DNA of 64,000 nt from Rosellinia necatrix (Eukaryota > Ascomycota > Sordariomycetes > Xylariales > Xylariaceae). This document shows positions 35,001 through 48,330 of this stretch, in pieces (position 1 is the first letter of the stretch; the number at the start of each line of letters is the position of its first letter). The notes below the pieces were generated by a model. The model was given only the letters and a program-made list of their open reading frames with translations. It was not told the origin of the DNA and made no database searches. The DNA lies in NCBI GenBank assembly GCA_021209875.1, contig JAGYVD010000007.1:930001-994000 (forward strand), written 5' to 3'. Both the position numbers and the translations under genes were made by a program.

Positions 35001-38000
35001 TTATTAAGTTATTAAAAATTAATTATTATTTAATTTTTATTAATTTTATATATTTTTATTATATAATAAAAATAAAATAAATATAAAATATTAGTTTATT
35101 TATTTATTATAGTTGATTTATTTTATATAGCTTGTTATAAATATTATTTAATACTTTTATATTACGTTTATTAAAAAATACTGTTTTAAATTTAATTTAA
35201 TTTTTATTAATTATTAATAAAAATATTTTAAGTTATTTTTTTAAAAATGTTTATTTTTTATAATTTATTTAAATATTATAAAATACGATTATTTTAATAA
35301 ATTAAAAAGCTTTAGACGTTTTTTAGCATATATATAAATATTTTTTTAATAATAGTTTTAAAAAGTTATTTAGTTTTTAATATTTAAAAAAAATATATAT
35401 TTTTAATTTTAAATTTATTTTTAATATTAAAAGTTTAATTTAAAGTTTTTAAACTTTTAAATTAATTATTATATTAAATATAGCGTTTATAAAAAAATAC
35501 TTTTTATTGCTACGTTTAAACATATTATTTTATATTTAATATTTTTTATATAGTATTAAACATATTATTTATTTACGCGTTTAATATAAAAATTATTATA
35601 AAGTTTAATATATAATTTATTTTATTTAAATATATAATTATTTTTATATTTAATATTATATTAATTATTATTATAATTAGCAAAAATTTAGTTTAAACTT
35701 TATATTAATTATAATAATTATATTTATTAAAAGTTATTTATTAGTTTTAATTAAAGCTGTTTTTATTAATAATAAAATAATAGCTATAATTATAAAAATT
35801 ATTATTATTAATTTTTATAAGTTTATATATATTTTATTATTTTTATTTTTTGAATTTAATTTAGCTTAATATTTTTATAAATTTTAATAGTTTTTATTAA
35901 AATATTTACTTTAGTATTATTTTAAAAGTTTTAATATTAATTATATTATATATATTGTTTTAATATATAGTTATAAAACAGAAGCTTTTATTATTTAATA
36001 AAAGTTTATATTTTATTATAAAATAAGCTTTTTTTATTTTATAGTTTTATATTTTTTAACTAACAATTTTTATATATATTTACGATTATAAATAAATATA
36101 TTAAATAAAACTACAAATTTATTTATTTTTTAGCTTAATAAATAAAATTTTTAATTTATAATTAATTATAGCTTTATATAAATATAAAAGTTGTTATTAA
36201 ATAATATTTTTAGTTTTAAATAATTTTTATTATTTTTTTTTTTATATGTTTAAATATTTTAAGTTTTTAGTTCTGTTTATTTTTTAATATAAAAATAAAT
36301 TTAGCTTTTTAAGCTTAATTAATTTATTTTTAAAACAATAAATTTAATTTAATTAAAAACTGTTTTTATATTAAAATATTTAAAAAAATTTGCTAATAAT
36401 AATTTTTTAGTATCTAAGTCGATATTAATTTATTAGTTTTATTTAATTAAAAATAGTTTAATATTAATTTATAAATATATATAATTTAATTAGAGCGTTT
36501 TATTATATTTATTGTTAATATTTAACGTTTTAATTATAAAAATTTTGCTGTTAAAAATATTATTAGCTGTTTTATATGTTGCGTTAAAACGTGTTTTTAA
36601 CGTGTTATAATTTAGTTTTGTTTTTATTTAATAATATTACTTTTAGCTTTAGCGTAATTTTATAAATGCTTAAAAATTAATTATATAAAAATAGTTTTTA
36701 AAATAGTACTTATAAATATATTTTTGCATATAATTAAAAAAATGTTATAATTTTTTTAATTTAATATAAAATTATATTTTTTATATATAATTTTAAAATA
36801 GTTTTTAATTTATAAATTTAATAATATTAATAATAAATAAAAGCTAAGTTTAGTACTAAATAAAAAAAACGTGTTTTTATTATTATTTTATTTAGTTTTT
36901 ATTTATTTGCACTGCTGTTTATAAAATATATATAAAATAAATATTAATTATTTTTTTAATTTTAACTCTAGTTTTACGATTTAAATATTTATAGTTTTAA
37001 CTTTAATTATAACTATAGTTATATTTTTAGTTATGTTTTTAATTATAATTTTTAGTTTTTAATTGTTTTTCTGTTTTTTAATAGTTGTTATAGTTTTAGT
37101 TCTAACGTTTGCGGTTTTTTTTGCGGCTGCTACTTTAGTTGCGATTTTTATTTCAGCTTTAATATTATTTATAATTACGTTTATAGTTATTTTAGCTTTA
37201 ATTTTTAAAATATTTATTATTTAATTAACGTTTTTTAAATCAGGTTAATAATTATAGCTTTTTTAGCAAGTTGTTTTAACAGCTGATATTAAATTTATTA
37301 ATATTATTTTTAGTTTAATATTTAAATATATTTTTTTAGTTTTATGTTTTAGCTTGTGTTAGCTGTTTTTTATTTTATATATATAATCGGCTAAAGTTTT
37401 TTTTAATTTAAAAAGTTAAATATAGTTTAAAATTACGTTGTTTTATTAGTCGAAAATATTTTTTATAATTTTGTGCTAGTTTTTATTGCTTTTTTATAGC
37501 GTTTTTATAGTTTTAACGTATTATATTTAACATTAAATAAACTAAAAAAATACGTTTTAATTTTCCGCGATATTTTTTAAAACAAGTTTTTTTTTTATAA
37601 ACTTTTAAAATGTTTTATTAGCTTACGTTTTAAATTTTTTTTATAGTTTTTTAAGCAGTATATTTAAGCTTGTTTTTTTTTATATCTAATAATTATTTAT
37701 ATAAACTTTGCTGTTTTGTTATAGCAAAACTAATCCAGCTAATAAATAATTAAATAGATTAATTATTTATTAAATGTTTAATGCTTAAATATTTTTATTT
37801 TTAATAATAATTTAATATAATTAATAAAAAATAAACGTTTATATAAATTATATTTTTCTGTCGGCTATATATTTTTATTATTAAAGTTTTTTATTTTAAG
37901 TTAAAAATATTAATATTATTTTATTTAATTTTATATATATTTTTTGTGTTTTAGCTGCTATATTTAATATAAATTGTTTTTATTAATTTAATGCAGTATA

Positions 38001-39316
38001 ACTACGTTTACTATCGTTAAAACTATTTAAATTAAAAAATTAAATAAGTTATTATTATTATAGTTTTTACTGCGATAATAGTTGTTGTTTTATTTTTATT
38101 ATTATAGCGTTTATAAAAATCGTTTTAATATTTAATAAAAGTTTTAAGTTATTATTTTTTTAAAAAGTTTTTGTTTAATAAAACATATAAAAAAATATAA
38201 TAGTTATAATATTTAATTTATTTAAAGTATTTATAGTTATATTTTATTTACTAGCTATTTAAACACTAGTTAATATAGCTGCTTTATTTTTGTTTTAACA
38301 GCAGGCTTTATTTTAAATAACTAATTTATAGCTTTATTAGCTTTAATATTATTTTTAGTTAGCTGTAGTTTTAAGTTTTATGTTGTCGGAGATTTAATAT
38401 TAATGTTTTTAAAAGTTTAAAAAACTTTTAAACCTGTTTAATTAACTTTAAAACTACATTAAAAATATTTTTATAGTTTTTATATTTTTATATAAAATAT
38501 TAATTAAAACGTTAGTTTGTTTTTAATGTTTTAAAAAATAGTTAATAATTTTTTAAATTAAGCTAGGTTGTTTTAATAGCAGTATATTTTTAAATAAAAA
38601 TTATATTAATTTAAAATATTCTGCTGAGGTTTTTTTAAAGTTGTTTATATTTAAGCTTAATATATATAATAAAACATAATAATATAACGTTATTATAAAC
38701 TTAAAAAAATTAAACGTATTATTTAAAAAAATGTTTAAATATATATATAATATGTTTAAATAATTATTTTTATATATAAATATTATCGGCTGTTGGTTTT
38801 AGTTTATTAATTTACGATTTAAAAGTTATAAAAAAATAAAACGGTGTAAACTATGCACGTAAAAAAATAAAATAATAAAGGTATTTTTTAAAAAATTCTA
38901 GCTTTTAATTATAATATATATATTTATAGTTGTTTAATAAACATGTTTACTAGCGTTTTTTTAATAATAAATAAAAATAAATAATTTGTTACGTTTATAA
39001 ATTTAAATAAACTTTTATTATTAAACATGTTTAATTATATAATTTTAATAATAATAACTTTTAAAATATAAAAATAAATTATTAAGCATTTTTTAACGAC
39101 TGTTTATTTATAAGCTTTAATAAAATATATAATTTATATAAAAAAAATAGTTGTTAAAATAACGTTTTATTTACGTTAATTATTTAATTATAGCCAGATT
39201 AAAACGCGCGTTTAAATTTTTAGCTATAAACAAAATTTTTTAACTTTAAAAGATTTAAAAAATAATATTAGTTTAATTTAATAACAAGATCTATCGGTTG
39301 TATAAATATATTATTT

Positions 39317-39523
39317 TAAAAAGATTAGTATAAAAATAGAAACAAAAATGCTTTTTTTAATTTTTTACTAAATAAGAAATTCTAATAAGTTTAAAATTAA
39401 CCCTTGCAGAAATGGCCGTAGGCCACCTGTTGCTAGCTATAGCTTATGCAACTTATTTAATCTAATCTAATAATACATGAGCCGTTGGCTCGATTAATAC
39501 AGGCCTTTTTGGGGACTCTATTA
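39317..39523 (-). repeat. 5' LTR of E3
   Basis: The inner (left) half is heavily mutated (TGAGAAGATTGG appears as TAAAAAGATTAG). The outer half keeps GAGCCGTTGGCTCGATTAA and GGGGACTCTATTA. Confidence 0.88.
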
Positions 39524-39840
39524 AAGCTAATAAAAGCTAATTAATATAAACATTTAAATAATAATAATAAAAAAATATACAAAATTAAACAGATTTTTAA
39601 ACATTATATTAATAAAAAAAAAATTTAATTATTTAATGAAATAATAAAACTAAAAATATAAACATAATTAATAATATATTAAAAACTAATAGCGTTATTT
39701 AAAAAAAGGTAATAAACAACTATTAAAAAAAACAGCTTTTATTTTAAAATAAAACGAAAAATTAAGCTTAAAAAACGGCCTTATAAAACAACATAATATA
39801 TTATTAAAAACAATAGCTGTTTTTCTGTCCACCAACATTT

Positions 39841-40053
39841 TAATAAAGTCTTTAAAAAGGCCCGTATTAATTAAGCCACTAGCTCGTGTATTATTAGATT
39901 AAATAAGCTAAAAATAGGTTGCACAGGCTACGGCTGGCAACAGGTGGCCCACGGCCACCCCTGCAGGGGCTAAATCTAGTCTTACTAGATTTCCCCACCT
40001 AGCAGAAGAATTAATAGAGCATCTTTCTTTCTACCCTTATACCAATCTTCTCA
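39841..40053 (+). repeat. 3' LTR of E1
   Basis: 213 bp. The inner (left) end is mutated (TAATAAAGTCTTTAAAAAGG). The outer (right) two thirds is nearly intact, including GGTGGCCCACGGCCACC and ACCAATCTTCTCA. Confidence 0.88.
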
Positions 40054-40205
40054 ACTAGCTATGCTAGCCAGTGGGCTACCCTTATCTAATCTATTGCGGG
40101 CCCGGCTAGGTCCTGCAGACCCAGCCTACAGACCTAGCCTAGCCTATCCTAGGGTGGGTCCTCTGGACACCCCCTACCTGTCTATATCAATTAGAATATC
40201 AGGGG
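40054..40205. other. Preserved single-copy island to the right of E1
   Basis: About 150 bp of normal composition directly after the E1 target duplication, rich in CCTAGCCTAG-like words. It has no match elsewhere in the window and no credible coding frame; the 66-residue frame here ends in AT-rich noise. Confidence 0.6.
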
Positions 40206-41653
40206 TTTTATTTTCTTATAACTTAAAAATATTATTTCTAGTTTTATATAAGCTTTTTTAATAATTTAAATTTATAGATTTTTAATTTAAAAATAATTAA
40301 ATTTTGTTTATATAATAAAAAGTTTTTTGATATTAATTAATTAAAGTTTTTATTAGCTTAAGTTTTTTTAATATTTATTTAAGCTAGTGTTATATTAATT
40401 AGTTTCAAATACTATGCTGATAAATATTATTCTTAATAGTACTAAAAATATAATATTTTTATAATGTATATTTTATATATGTTTTTATTATTTTAAAATT
40501 ATTACTTTAAAAAAGCTAGAGTTTTTGTTTATTTTTTACTGTTTTTATATTTTTAAATTTTTATTAGTTTAAAAAATATATGCTATTATATTTTTAATTT
40601 TAAATAATATATAATAAGCTTACCTTATTTAACCTGTTTTAAGTTTAAAAGATTTTTTATGCTAAAATATTTTAATACAGTATAATTTATAATAATTAAA
40701 AACAGCTGCAGGTGTTATAAGCTTATTAGTTCTGTTTTTTAATAAAGCAGCTTTTTAATTATTATTAGCATTTTTTTATTATAAATATTATCGTTTAATT
40801 TTATATTATAAAAAGTTTTTAAATAAAATATAACTAGCTTAGTATAGCTTACTAGGGGTAGTGTGGTATTATGTCTGCAAAGTGTGATGTGGATTAGATG
40901 GAGGCTTCTGGTCCCTGCGGGACCAGAAGCCTTTTTAGGCTAGGTTACCTTATCTAAGCTACACAATCCTTATCTAGCTAGCTCCGCTAGGTAGATAAGG
41001 AGCCCCCCCTTCCTGACTGTGTCATAGCTGCTACGGAGCGTCTGCGGTTTTATTTTTATTTAAGTTTTATTTTTATAATTAAAATGTTTTAATATTAGCA
41101 TGTTAATTAATTTATTTTTTAATGTTTTTTAATAAAAGTTTAATTAAATTAGGTTAGCTTTAACATGAACTAAATTATTTAATAGCTTAGTTATTTATTT
41201 ATGTTTATAAATAAATTTTTTATAAAAGTTGAAGAAACTTAAAAACAAATGCATTTTTTTAACAACGTTTTATTTTTTTTTAAATGTTTTTTAATTATAA
41301 ATAATTTTAATTTTATTAAAGTTAACTTTTATGCTTTCTGTTTCAATAATATATTTAAAAAACTTGATTTTTTTTTTATATAAAGTTTATGTTTTTTGAG
41401 TCAGCTTATAATTTTATTTTTTAAAACATAATAATATTTTATTTATATAATATTAATGTTTTAATTTATTATATAAATAAATTAAGATATTATTAATATA
41501 AGCTGTATAAAAATATTTATATATTTTATAATATATTATTAATATATTTTTATAAAATTGCTGGTTTATTAGTTAATTTGTAAAACAGCATTTTAAACTA
41601 ATAAGCTTTATATTACGTTTAAAAAATAGTTAATTTTTTTTTTTTATAATATA
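40206..41653 (-). mobile_element. Left part of older family-C element C2, interrupted
   Basis: From at least 40570 to 41653 (excluding the insert at 40850-41024) the sequence aligns in the same orientation with the interior of the full family-C element, roughly 43850-44780. The left limit is uncertain; 40206-40570 is AT-rich and not clearly aligned. The copy resumes at 48331 on the other side of element C1. Confidence 0.7.
40850..41024. mobile_element. Family-D solo-LTR-like insertion with two hairpins
   Basis: 175 bp, starting TACTAGGGGTAGTG and ending GACTGTGTCA, flanked by exact TAGCT duplications (40845-40849 and 41025-41029). It is almost free of RIP changes. It contains a perfect 14-bp inverted repeat with a TGC loop (40902-40932) and a second, imperfect stem around CTTATCTAGCTAGC/GCTAGGTAGATAAG (about 40968-41000). 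A mutated copy lies at 58509-58655. The 5-bp duplication and CA end favour a solo LTR of a fourth family; another small non-autonomous element is possible. Confidence 0.75.
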
Positions 41654-41887
41654 TATTACGGTTGGTGTCCTCTGCAGAGGCAAAGCTCCTAGTTAAAGTC
41701 CTATATATATATTAATTAGAAGATAAAAAACTAAAAAAACTATCTAAGTAAAAATTAAATATATACTAGTTTATAAGTGCATTAATGCTAGGTTATATAA
41801 TATATGTAAGTGTTATAAGCTTTAGCTTATAACTAAAAAAATTTTTTTAAGTAGGTTTTAATTAAAAGTATATAAGCATTTATAATT
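41654..41887 (-). repeat. Family-C 3' LTR of C1
   Basis: The outer (left) end is preserved (GGTGTCCTCTGCAGAGGCAA). The inner (right) end is mutated, with GCATCCGTGAC appearing as GCATTTATAAT. Confidence 0.85.
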
Positions 41888-44800
41888 ACTTTTTTTTAAA
41901 AAAAATCTTGCCCCGTTTTAAATAAAATGCTTTTAGTTGCTTTTTAATAAAAAAAAAGATTACTTTAGGTTTTTACAACTTAACTACTATACTACAAGCT
42001 TTTATTTTATAAAAACGTTATATCGTTTTTTTATAACTATTAATAACTAAGTTAATAAAACATTTTATTAGGCGGTTTTTTAATTTTTTATGTTTTTTTT
42101 GCGTAATTTATATAATACTTTAGTTTTTTTTGTTGCGTCGTTGTTTAAATATAACTTTTTAAACTAATTTTTTGCAGCCGTTAATATTTAATATATTAGT
42201 TGTTTTAATAGTTCTATAAATTTTAAGTTATTTTAATAAAATTATAACAATAGTTTTAAAAAGTTTTTAAAATTATTAGCTAAATATTATTAATCGTTAA
42301 AATCTTAATTTTTTTAGTTTATTTAATACTGCAACTTTTTATAATATATATAAAAAGTTTAAATCTGCTTTATTTTTTATTCCTGTTTTTTTTTAAATTT
42401 TATTATTTTTTTTTTTAGTTGTTTGTTTTTTTATTTTTATAATAAGTTGTTTAAATATTTTTTTAACCGGTTTATGTAATAAAAATCTATCGATTACTAA
42501 TTTAATAATATTTTTAGTTAAAATATCGCCGGTTTTGTTTTTTTTATAATTTTAAAATATCGTTTTATTATAAAATAGTTTAGTTTATTTAAAAGTTTAT
42601 TTATAATTTAAAATTATTGTTTTTAATAATAAACATTTAATTTTTACGCTAAAGTTTAATTCTTTTTATATTTTTTTTTTTTTAATTATATATGTTTATA
42701 TTTATAATAAAATTTTTCAGGCTATATTTATATATTTTTATATTATTTTTGTTATTAATTAAACGTTTTATTAGTTTAATTGTTTTTTATAAGCAAACTT
42801 TTTATATTTAACGTTTAGCTATATTAATTTTAATAATAAAACATTAAAACTTAAATAATATTTTATAAAATTATAATCTTATAAAATCGTGTAGCAGTAA
42901 CACCGCTATATAGTTTATTATTAATAAAGCTTTAGCTTAATTGTTTTAATAATAGTTATAAAAAAATTTCAATTTTTAGTTTAAATATTTAATTATAATT
43001 TTAGCTTGTTTTACCGATTTATAATGTTCTGCTGAAAATAGTTTTTATTAAATTTTTAAAATTTTTTGCTAGTTTGTTTATAAATAAAACAATAAATTAA
43101 AAGCCTTGGTTTAAATTTATTTTCTCTAGCAAACCGAAAATTTTAAATAAGCTTTTATAATATAATTTTGCTGTTACTTCTGCTATAACCGGTTTTTAAT
43201 AAAAAATTAACTAAAATAGCTTATTTAGTCGATTTATTATTATAAATATATATATATATATTTTTTTTATTAATAGTTATTTTTTTAAAGTTAATTATTA
43301 AGTGTTAAAATAGCTTTAGAAGTATGAGTATAAGTTATAAAAAACTAGGGGTTTTATTTTTAAGTATTTTTGCCGGCCGGCATTTAAAACAGTTAGCTAT
43401 ATATATGTTATAATCTGCAGCTAGTCCCGGCTACTAGTATTATGCTGCTACTAACTTGCAGGTTTTATTACAACCTAGGTGCACTATTGTTATACGTTTA
43501 TATATTTTTTTAAAAATTTTTATAAATAAATTATTTATTTTAAATATTATTAAACAATTTTTATATATAACTAGCTTATTATATAACGCCTAGTTTTTAT
43601 TATTGCCTAGTTTAGCTTTAGTTTTATATATAATTATTTTAAAAGTTTTTTAGTTTTATTTTAACACTTCGTTTATTAGTATTATTATAAAATAAAAAAG
43701 TGTTGTTTTAGCATTAATTATAAATATTTTTATATTAACGCTTTAAATAAAACAAGTTTTGTTAATTAAGCGAAACATTATTATATGCTGTTAATTATTT
43801 TTTTTTTTTTTTACGTATGTAAATTTTTTTGTTGTTTTTTTAATAAAATGTCTGCGATTATATTATTTAACCCAAGCTTATATATAATCGTAAAATTATA
43901 TTAAAATAAAAGTTCAGCTTATTTTGCTTAATAAAAATTAAATCTTTGTTTTATTAAAAAATATTTAAAAGCTTTATAGTCTGTAATAATAAAAAAAAAA
44001 TCGCGTTTTTATATTTTTATTTATTTTAGTCTTTAATATAAAAACGTTTTTACTACTGCTAGTATTTTTTTATTATAAATGCTGTAGTTTAATTTAACGC
44101 TTTATATTATTTTTAAATAAAATGCTATTAAATGTTATTTACTGTTGTTTTTTTTTTACGTCAGGCTTTTTGTTACAATTCCGTTTAACGCGTTTATTTT
44201 TATTTTTGGTTTTTTGTTGTAGTTAAAATATACTAGTATTAAAACGTTTATTAGTTAAATTTTTAGTTTATTAAACGCTTTTTAATATTTTTTGCTTTAA
44301 AAATACATTATTTTTTTTTTTATAAAGTTAAACAATAGTTTAATAATATAACTAAACTTTAAAATAAACTTTTAATAAAAGTTATTAAATTTTAAAAAAT
44401 TACATTTTTTATTTTAATAAAAAGTTTTAGTTTTATATAACAGCTATTTTATTTAAGTTTATTTTAATTTTATTTTTTTATAATAAATTTTAAATATTTA
44501 GTCTTAATTATATAAAATTTATATTTTTTAAATCTGTTTATAAGCCTGTATTTTATAGTTTTTATAGAACTTTTTTATATATATTTAATGTTTTTTATAT
44601 TATTAAAATAAATTAATATATTATTAATATAAGCATTATAAAAGTTATTTAAATATTTTATTAACGCGTTGTTTATATATTTTTAAAAAATAGCTGGGCC
44701 GTTTAATAATTTAAAAATAATATTTTATATTTAAATAATTTATATCTAGTTTTAAACGTTATAAAATTTTTGTTTTTAAATATATATAAATATAATAAAA

Positions 44801-47800
44801 CGCCTGTTATATATTAATTTTTATAAAAATTTTAGTTTTTACTATATATGCTAATATTTTATTTATTAAAAACAACAAGTATTAGTTTTTTTTAGTTAAC
44901 ACGTTTAATTTTCAGTAGTTTACGCAAAATCTAAGGCTTTCGTTTAGTTTTTATATAAATAACACAGATAAAACAAAAAAAATGTTTTTAAATATAATAA
45001 ACTTTTTTTAAAAGTTGTTAACAATATACTGTTTTATAGCTTTTAGTTTTTTTAATAATATATAATATAATAAGTTATTTGTTAAGTTTTTTCAACTTTT
45101 ATTTTTAGTAAATTTAATACGATAATCTATTATCCGATTAAAAAATAATATATTAAAGTTTATTTTACTAAAAGTTTTTAGCAGCTTATAGTATTTTAAA
45201 AGTATTTATTTTTATATTTTACGTTTTAGTTTTTTTTTTTTTTTAATTAAAAAAAACTCCGTTAATTAGCGTTTATATTAAATTACAGCATTAATATAGC
45301 TTATTAACGTTGCATTAATTAACGCTTTATAAATTTTTGCGTTTTTTAAAAAAAAGAAAATTCTAATTGTAGTAATATCGGCGACCGGCTAATATTTATA
45401 TTATTTAATCGCGTTTTTTTATAACTAATATAAACTTTAATAATTATATTACTACTCCGTTTTTTAAAATAAAAATAACGCGTTAATAAAAGTTATAACG
45501 TTTTTATTTAATTATTAGTTTATTTTATATATCGCGTTTTTTTATTAGTCCATTTATAATATATATTTTATAAACTAACGTGTTATATTTTTTAAAAGTT
45601 TTAATAAAACTTTAGGCAAAACTAATAATAACGCGACTATATTTAAATAACGCAGCTGTTAAGCTTCCGGATGTTTAACATTTAATTTTATTTTATATTT
45701 AAAAAAAATCCTGTTATTTAGCGGAAAACTAGAGGAAAATATATAATATTTTTTTTTAAAATTAAAAAATATGTCGTGTTTTTTATAAAATATTTAACTT
45801 ATAATAAAGTTATGCTTTATTTTTAATTTAATTAATAAAACATTTTTAAACATTTGTTTTTATAAATAAAAATCTATTATTAAAGCTTTTTTATATTTTA
45901 ATAAAATTTAAATTAAATTTTAACACTTTTTTAAATAAAAGTTAGTTTTTATTTTAACGCTTAATTATTATTTAATTTTTAGCGCTAGTTATATATTTAT
46001 AAAAATATATCTGTTTATTTCTGTATTAACTAAAGCATTATTTATAAAAAGCTTTTATTTATTTAATATTAATATATATAAAACTAAAAAAAAGTGTTTT
46101 TTTAAATAAAAAGTTAAAAAGTTTTTTATTGCTTTAATGCTAATATTTGTCGATATATTTTTTTAAAAAAAATCTATTATTTTTAAAGTTAAACTTTTTT
46201 TGTTTTTTTATTTTATATTACGTCGACTAAATTTTTTTCTGTACTCTAGTTTTTATATATTTTAGTGTATATAGCAGCTAGTTGTGCTTTATGTTTTTAG
46301 TTTATATTTATAGCGTTTATATTTATGTTTTTATGTTTAACTAAATATAAGCTGGATTTATAACTTTGCTGCTTATAATAAAAACATTTTTTTTTATTAA
46401 TTTTTTTATTTTTTTAAAAAAAACTTTTTAGTTTGTATTATTTTAATAAGCTTAATAATTAGTTTATATATTTAATAAGTTCTGTTATTACTTCTGCTAC
46501 TGCTAATACTGCCGCTACTAGCTTTTAAGTTTTTTATTTTTTTGTTAAACGTTTTAGCAACTTTTTATTTTTTTTGTTTTTTAAATTTTATATTAGTTTT
46601 AATTATATTATAAACGATTTACTTGTAGTAATAAATAAACTTGTTATAGTTATATTTATTATTTAAATATTATATAATAATTTAATTTTTAAAACAGAGT
46701 AGCAACTATAAATAAAATTTTTTTTTTTATAAAGCTTTAATAAACATACGTTTTTTTATAAAACAATTAAACGCGTTTTTAAATATTCAATATTCTGTAA
46801 AAATAATTATAGTTAAACTTATAAATTTAATACAGAACTTTTGTTTTTAATTAAAATTAAAATATTTTTAGTATAAATAATTTATTAATTTTTTAGCAGT
46901 AGTAATTTTTTTAAAATAAATATTTTAAAAAAAAAACTATAAGTTAATTGCAGCTAAGCTTTTTAAATATAATTTAATATCTGTTATTTAGGCTGTTTTA
47001 ATTATAAACTAGTTAATATTAGCTATAAAACGGTTAGTTTAGTTATAGTATTAAATTTTAAAAACAACAGGATTTTTTGTTGCGTTATTATAAAAAATAA
47101 GGACGTTTATTTTAATAAATTTTTTTAGTTCTGATATTATTAAAAGTATGCTATTAATAAAACGTTTTTAAGCTATTAAGTTAGCAATAAGTTAGTTAGT
47201 TTTAACCAGCTTTTTAGTTTTTTTTGCTAAGTTTATAAAAGTTATTTTATATTATGTTTTTAATTTAACTATAGCAATTTTTTTACATATTATAATATAA
47301 ATCTACTTAAGCTATTAAATAATTAAAGTTAGCATTAAATATATTTATAATTTTATATAAGTTTTTAGCTATTTATTTTTAAACGTTAGCTATAAATATT
47401 TATAGTTTTATTTTTTAAAACAAAGCTTTATAATCTGCTTTATAACAGTTATTAAAAAACTTTTAAGTTATTAGTCCGTCGATTTTAAAAGCCGTTTGTT
47501 TTTTTTTTATTAATAAAATAAACAGTGCTTTAATTTTTAATTTTTATATTAAGTTTATAACAAAATGTTAGATTTTTTTTACTACTTCTGCTTTTAAACT
47601 AAGCAAATTTATGTTATACCGGGTATTTTTAAAAAAAAAAGTATTTATAACATGCTAATATATTTTTTATAGGTTTTTTTTTTTATTTTTGGTTTTACGT
47701 TCCGTTGTAAAGCCAGGGTTAAACTATAAAATTTATATTTTTATTAATTGTTAATATAAATCAATATCGGTTTATTAATCGCTTTTAATATAGCTCCGGG

Positions 47801-48096
47801 CTAAAATGTCGGGGTTAAATTATATTTTATAACAGGCTGTATTATAAACGGACCTGTTAATGTTTTTTTATGCTATATTAGATATATTATTTATATTATA
47901 ATATAATATATCGTATAAAAATCAGGGCTTTAGCGCTAATTATTATAATTAAATTATTAAAATATAAGTTAAGCTTGCATCTAACAGATTAGTTTAATAT
48001 TAAAGTTCCGCAGATGTAAAAAATAGTAGAATAGCAGTTGTTTTTACGACTAAATTTAATTAGTTAAATATTAAGTAATAAAAATAATCTTTTAAT

Positions 48097-48330
48097 TATT
48101 ATAGTTAATATTTTTTATAAAAGCAAAGCTTTTAGTTAAAATTTTATATATATATTAATTAAAAGATAAAAAACCAAAAAAGCTATTTAAATAGAAATTA
48201 AATATGTACTAGTTTATAAGTGCACGGATGCTAGGTTATATAATATACGTAGGTGTTATAGGCCTTGGCCTACAACTAGAAGGACCTTTCCAGGTGGGTC
48301 CTAGTCAGGGGTGTGTAGGCATCCGTGACT
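48097..48330 (-). repeat. Family-C 5' LTR of C1
   Basis: The inner (left) end is mutated (TATTTTTTATAAAAGCAAAG). The outer (right) end is intact from about 48225, with GGCCTTGGCC and CCAGGTGGGTCC. Confidence 0.85.

Larger units (their letters stand above)
31894..39523 (-). mobile_element. Family-A LTR retrotransposon E3, full length, nested in E1
   Basis: 7,630 bp in inverted orientation inside E1, flanked by exact AAGCT duplications (31889-31893 and 39524-39528). LTRs are 31894-32097 and 39317-39523. Its T-rich plus strand fits a minus-strand sense. Its interior aligns with E1 in reverse. For example, 36500-36900 matches 27150-27600, 39060-39310 matches 24758-25000, and 32098-32420 matches the last part of E1 at 39529-39840. 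Frames are all destroyed by RIP-type changes. Confidence 0.9.
24545..40053 (+). mobile_element. Family-A LTR retrotransposon E1, full length, carrying two nested insertions
   Basis: LTRs are 24545-24757 and 39841-40053, both 213 bp and in the same orientation. They start TGATAGAGTCC and end CTTCTCA, with RIP changes. The flanking target duplication is ACTAG (24540-24544 and 40054-40058). Just after the 5' LTR the sequence TGGTGC (from 24761) is a candidate tRNA primer site. The A-rich plus strand is the likely sense strand. The interior is interrupted by a solo LTR (27735-27935) and by element E3 (31894-39523). Removing these with one duplication each leaves 7,668 bp, very close to E3's 7,630 bp. 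All gag-pol frames are destroyed, so the superfamily (Ty3 or Ty1 type) cannot be read. Confidence 0.9.
41654..48330 (-). mobile_element. Family-C LTR retrotransposon C1, full length, nested in C2
   Basis: LTRs of about 234 bp at 41654-41887 and 48097-48330. Both are bounded by the inverted ends GTCACGG/CCGTGAC (one end RIP-altered). The flanks are ATATA on both sides; ends are certain only to about 2 bp because of this low-complexity duplication. On the minus strand an A-rich purine tract (AAAAAAAAGT) abuts the LTR at 41888, and the plus strand is T-rich. Both suggest minus-strand sense. The host copy C2 resumes on the right with TATAAATATAATAAAACGCC, the same words found inside C1 at about 44785-44804. 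Coding frames are destroyed. A small preserved island lies at about 43370-43490. Confidence 0.85.

Noticed and set aside
39317..40053. A ~740-bp foldback element with long inverted arms
   Set aside because: The arms are the 5' LTR of E3 and the 3' LTR of E1. The middle is the end of the E1 interior, as shown by the target duplications and by the same sequence inside E3.
40061..40261. 66-codon frame in the preserved island
   Set aside because: It starts in the island and runs into AT-rich noise; composition is unlike a protein.
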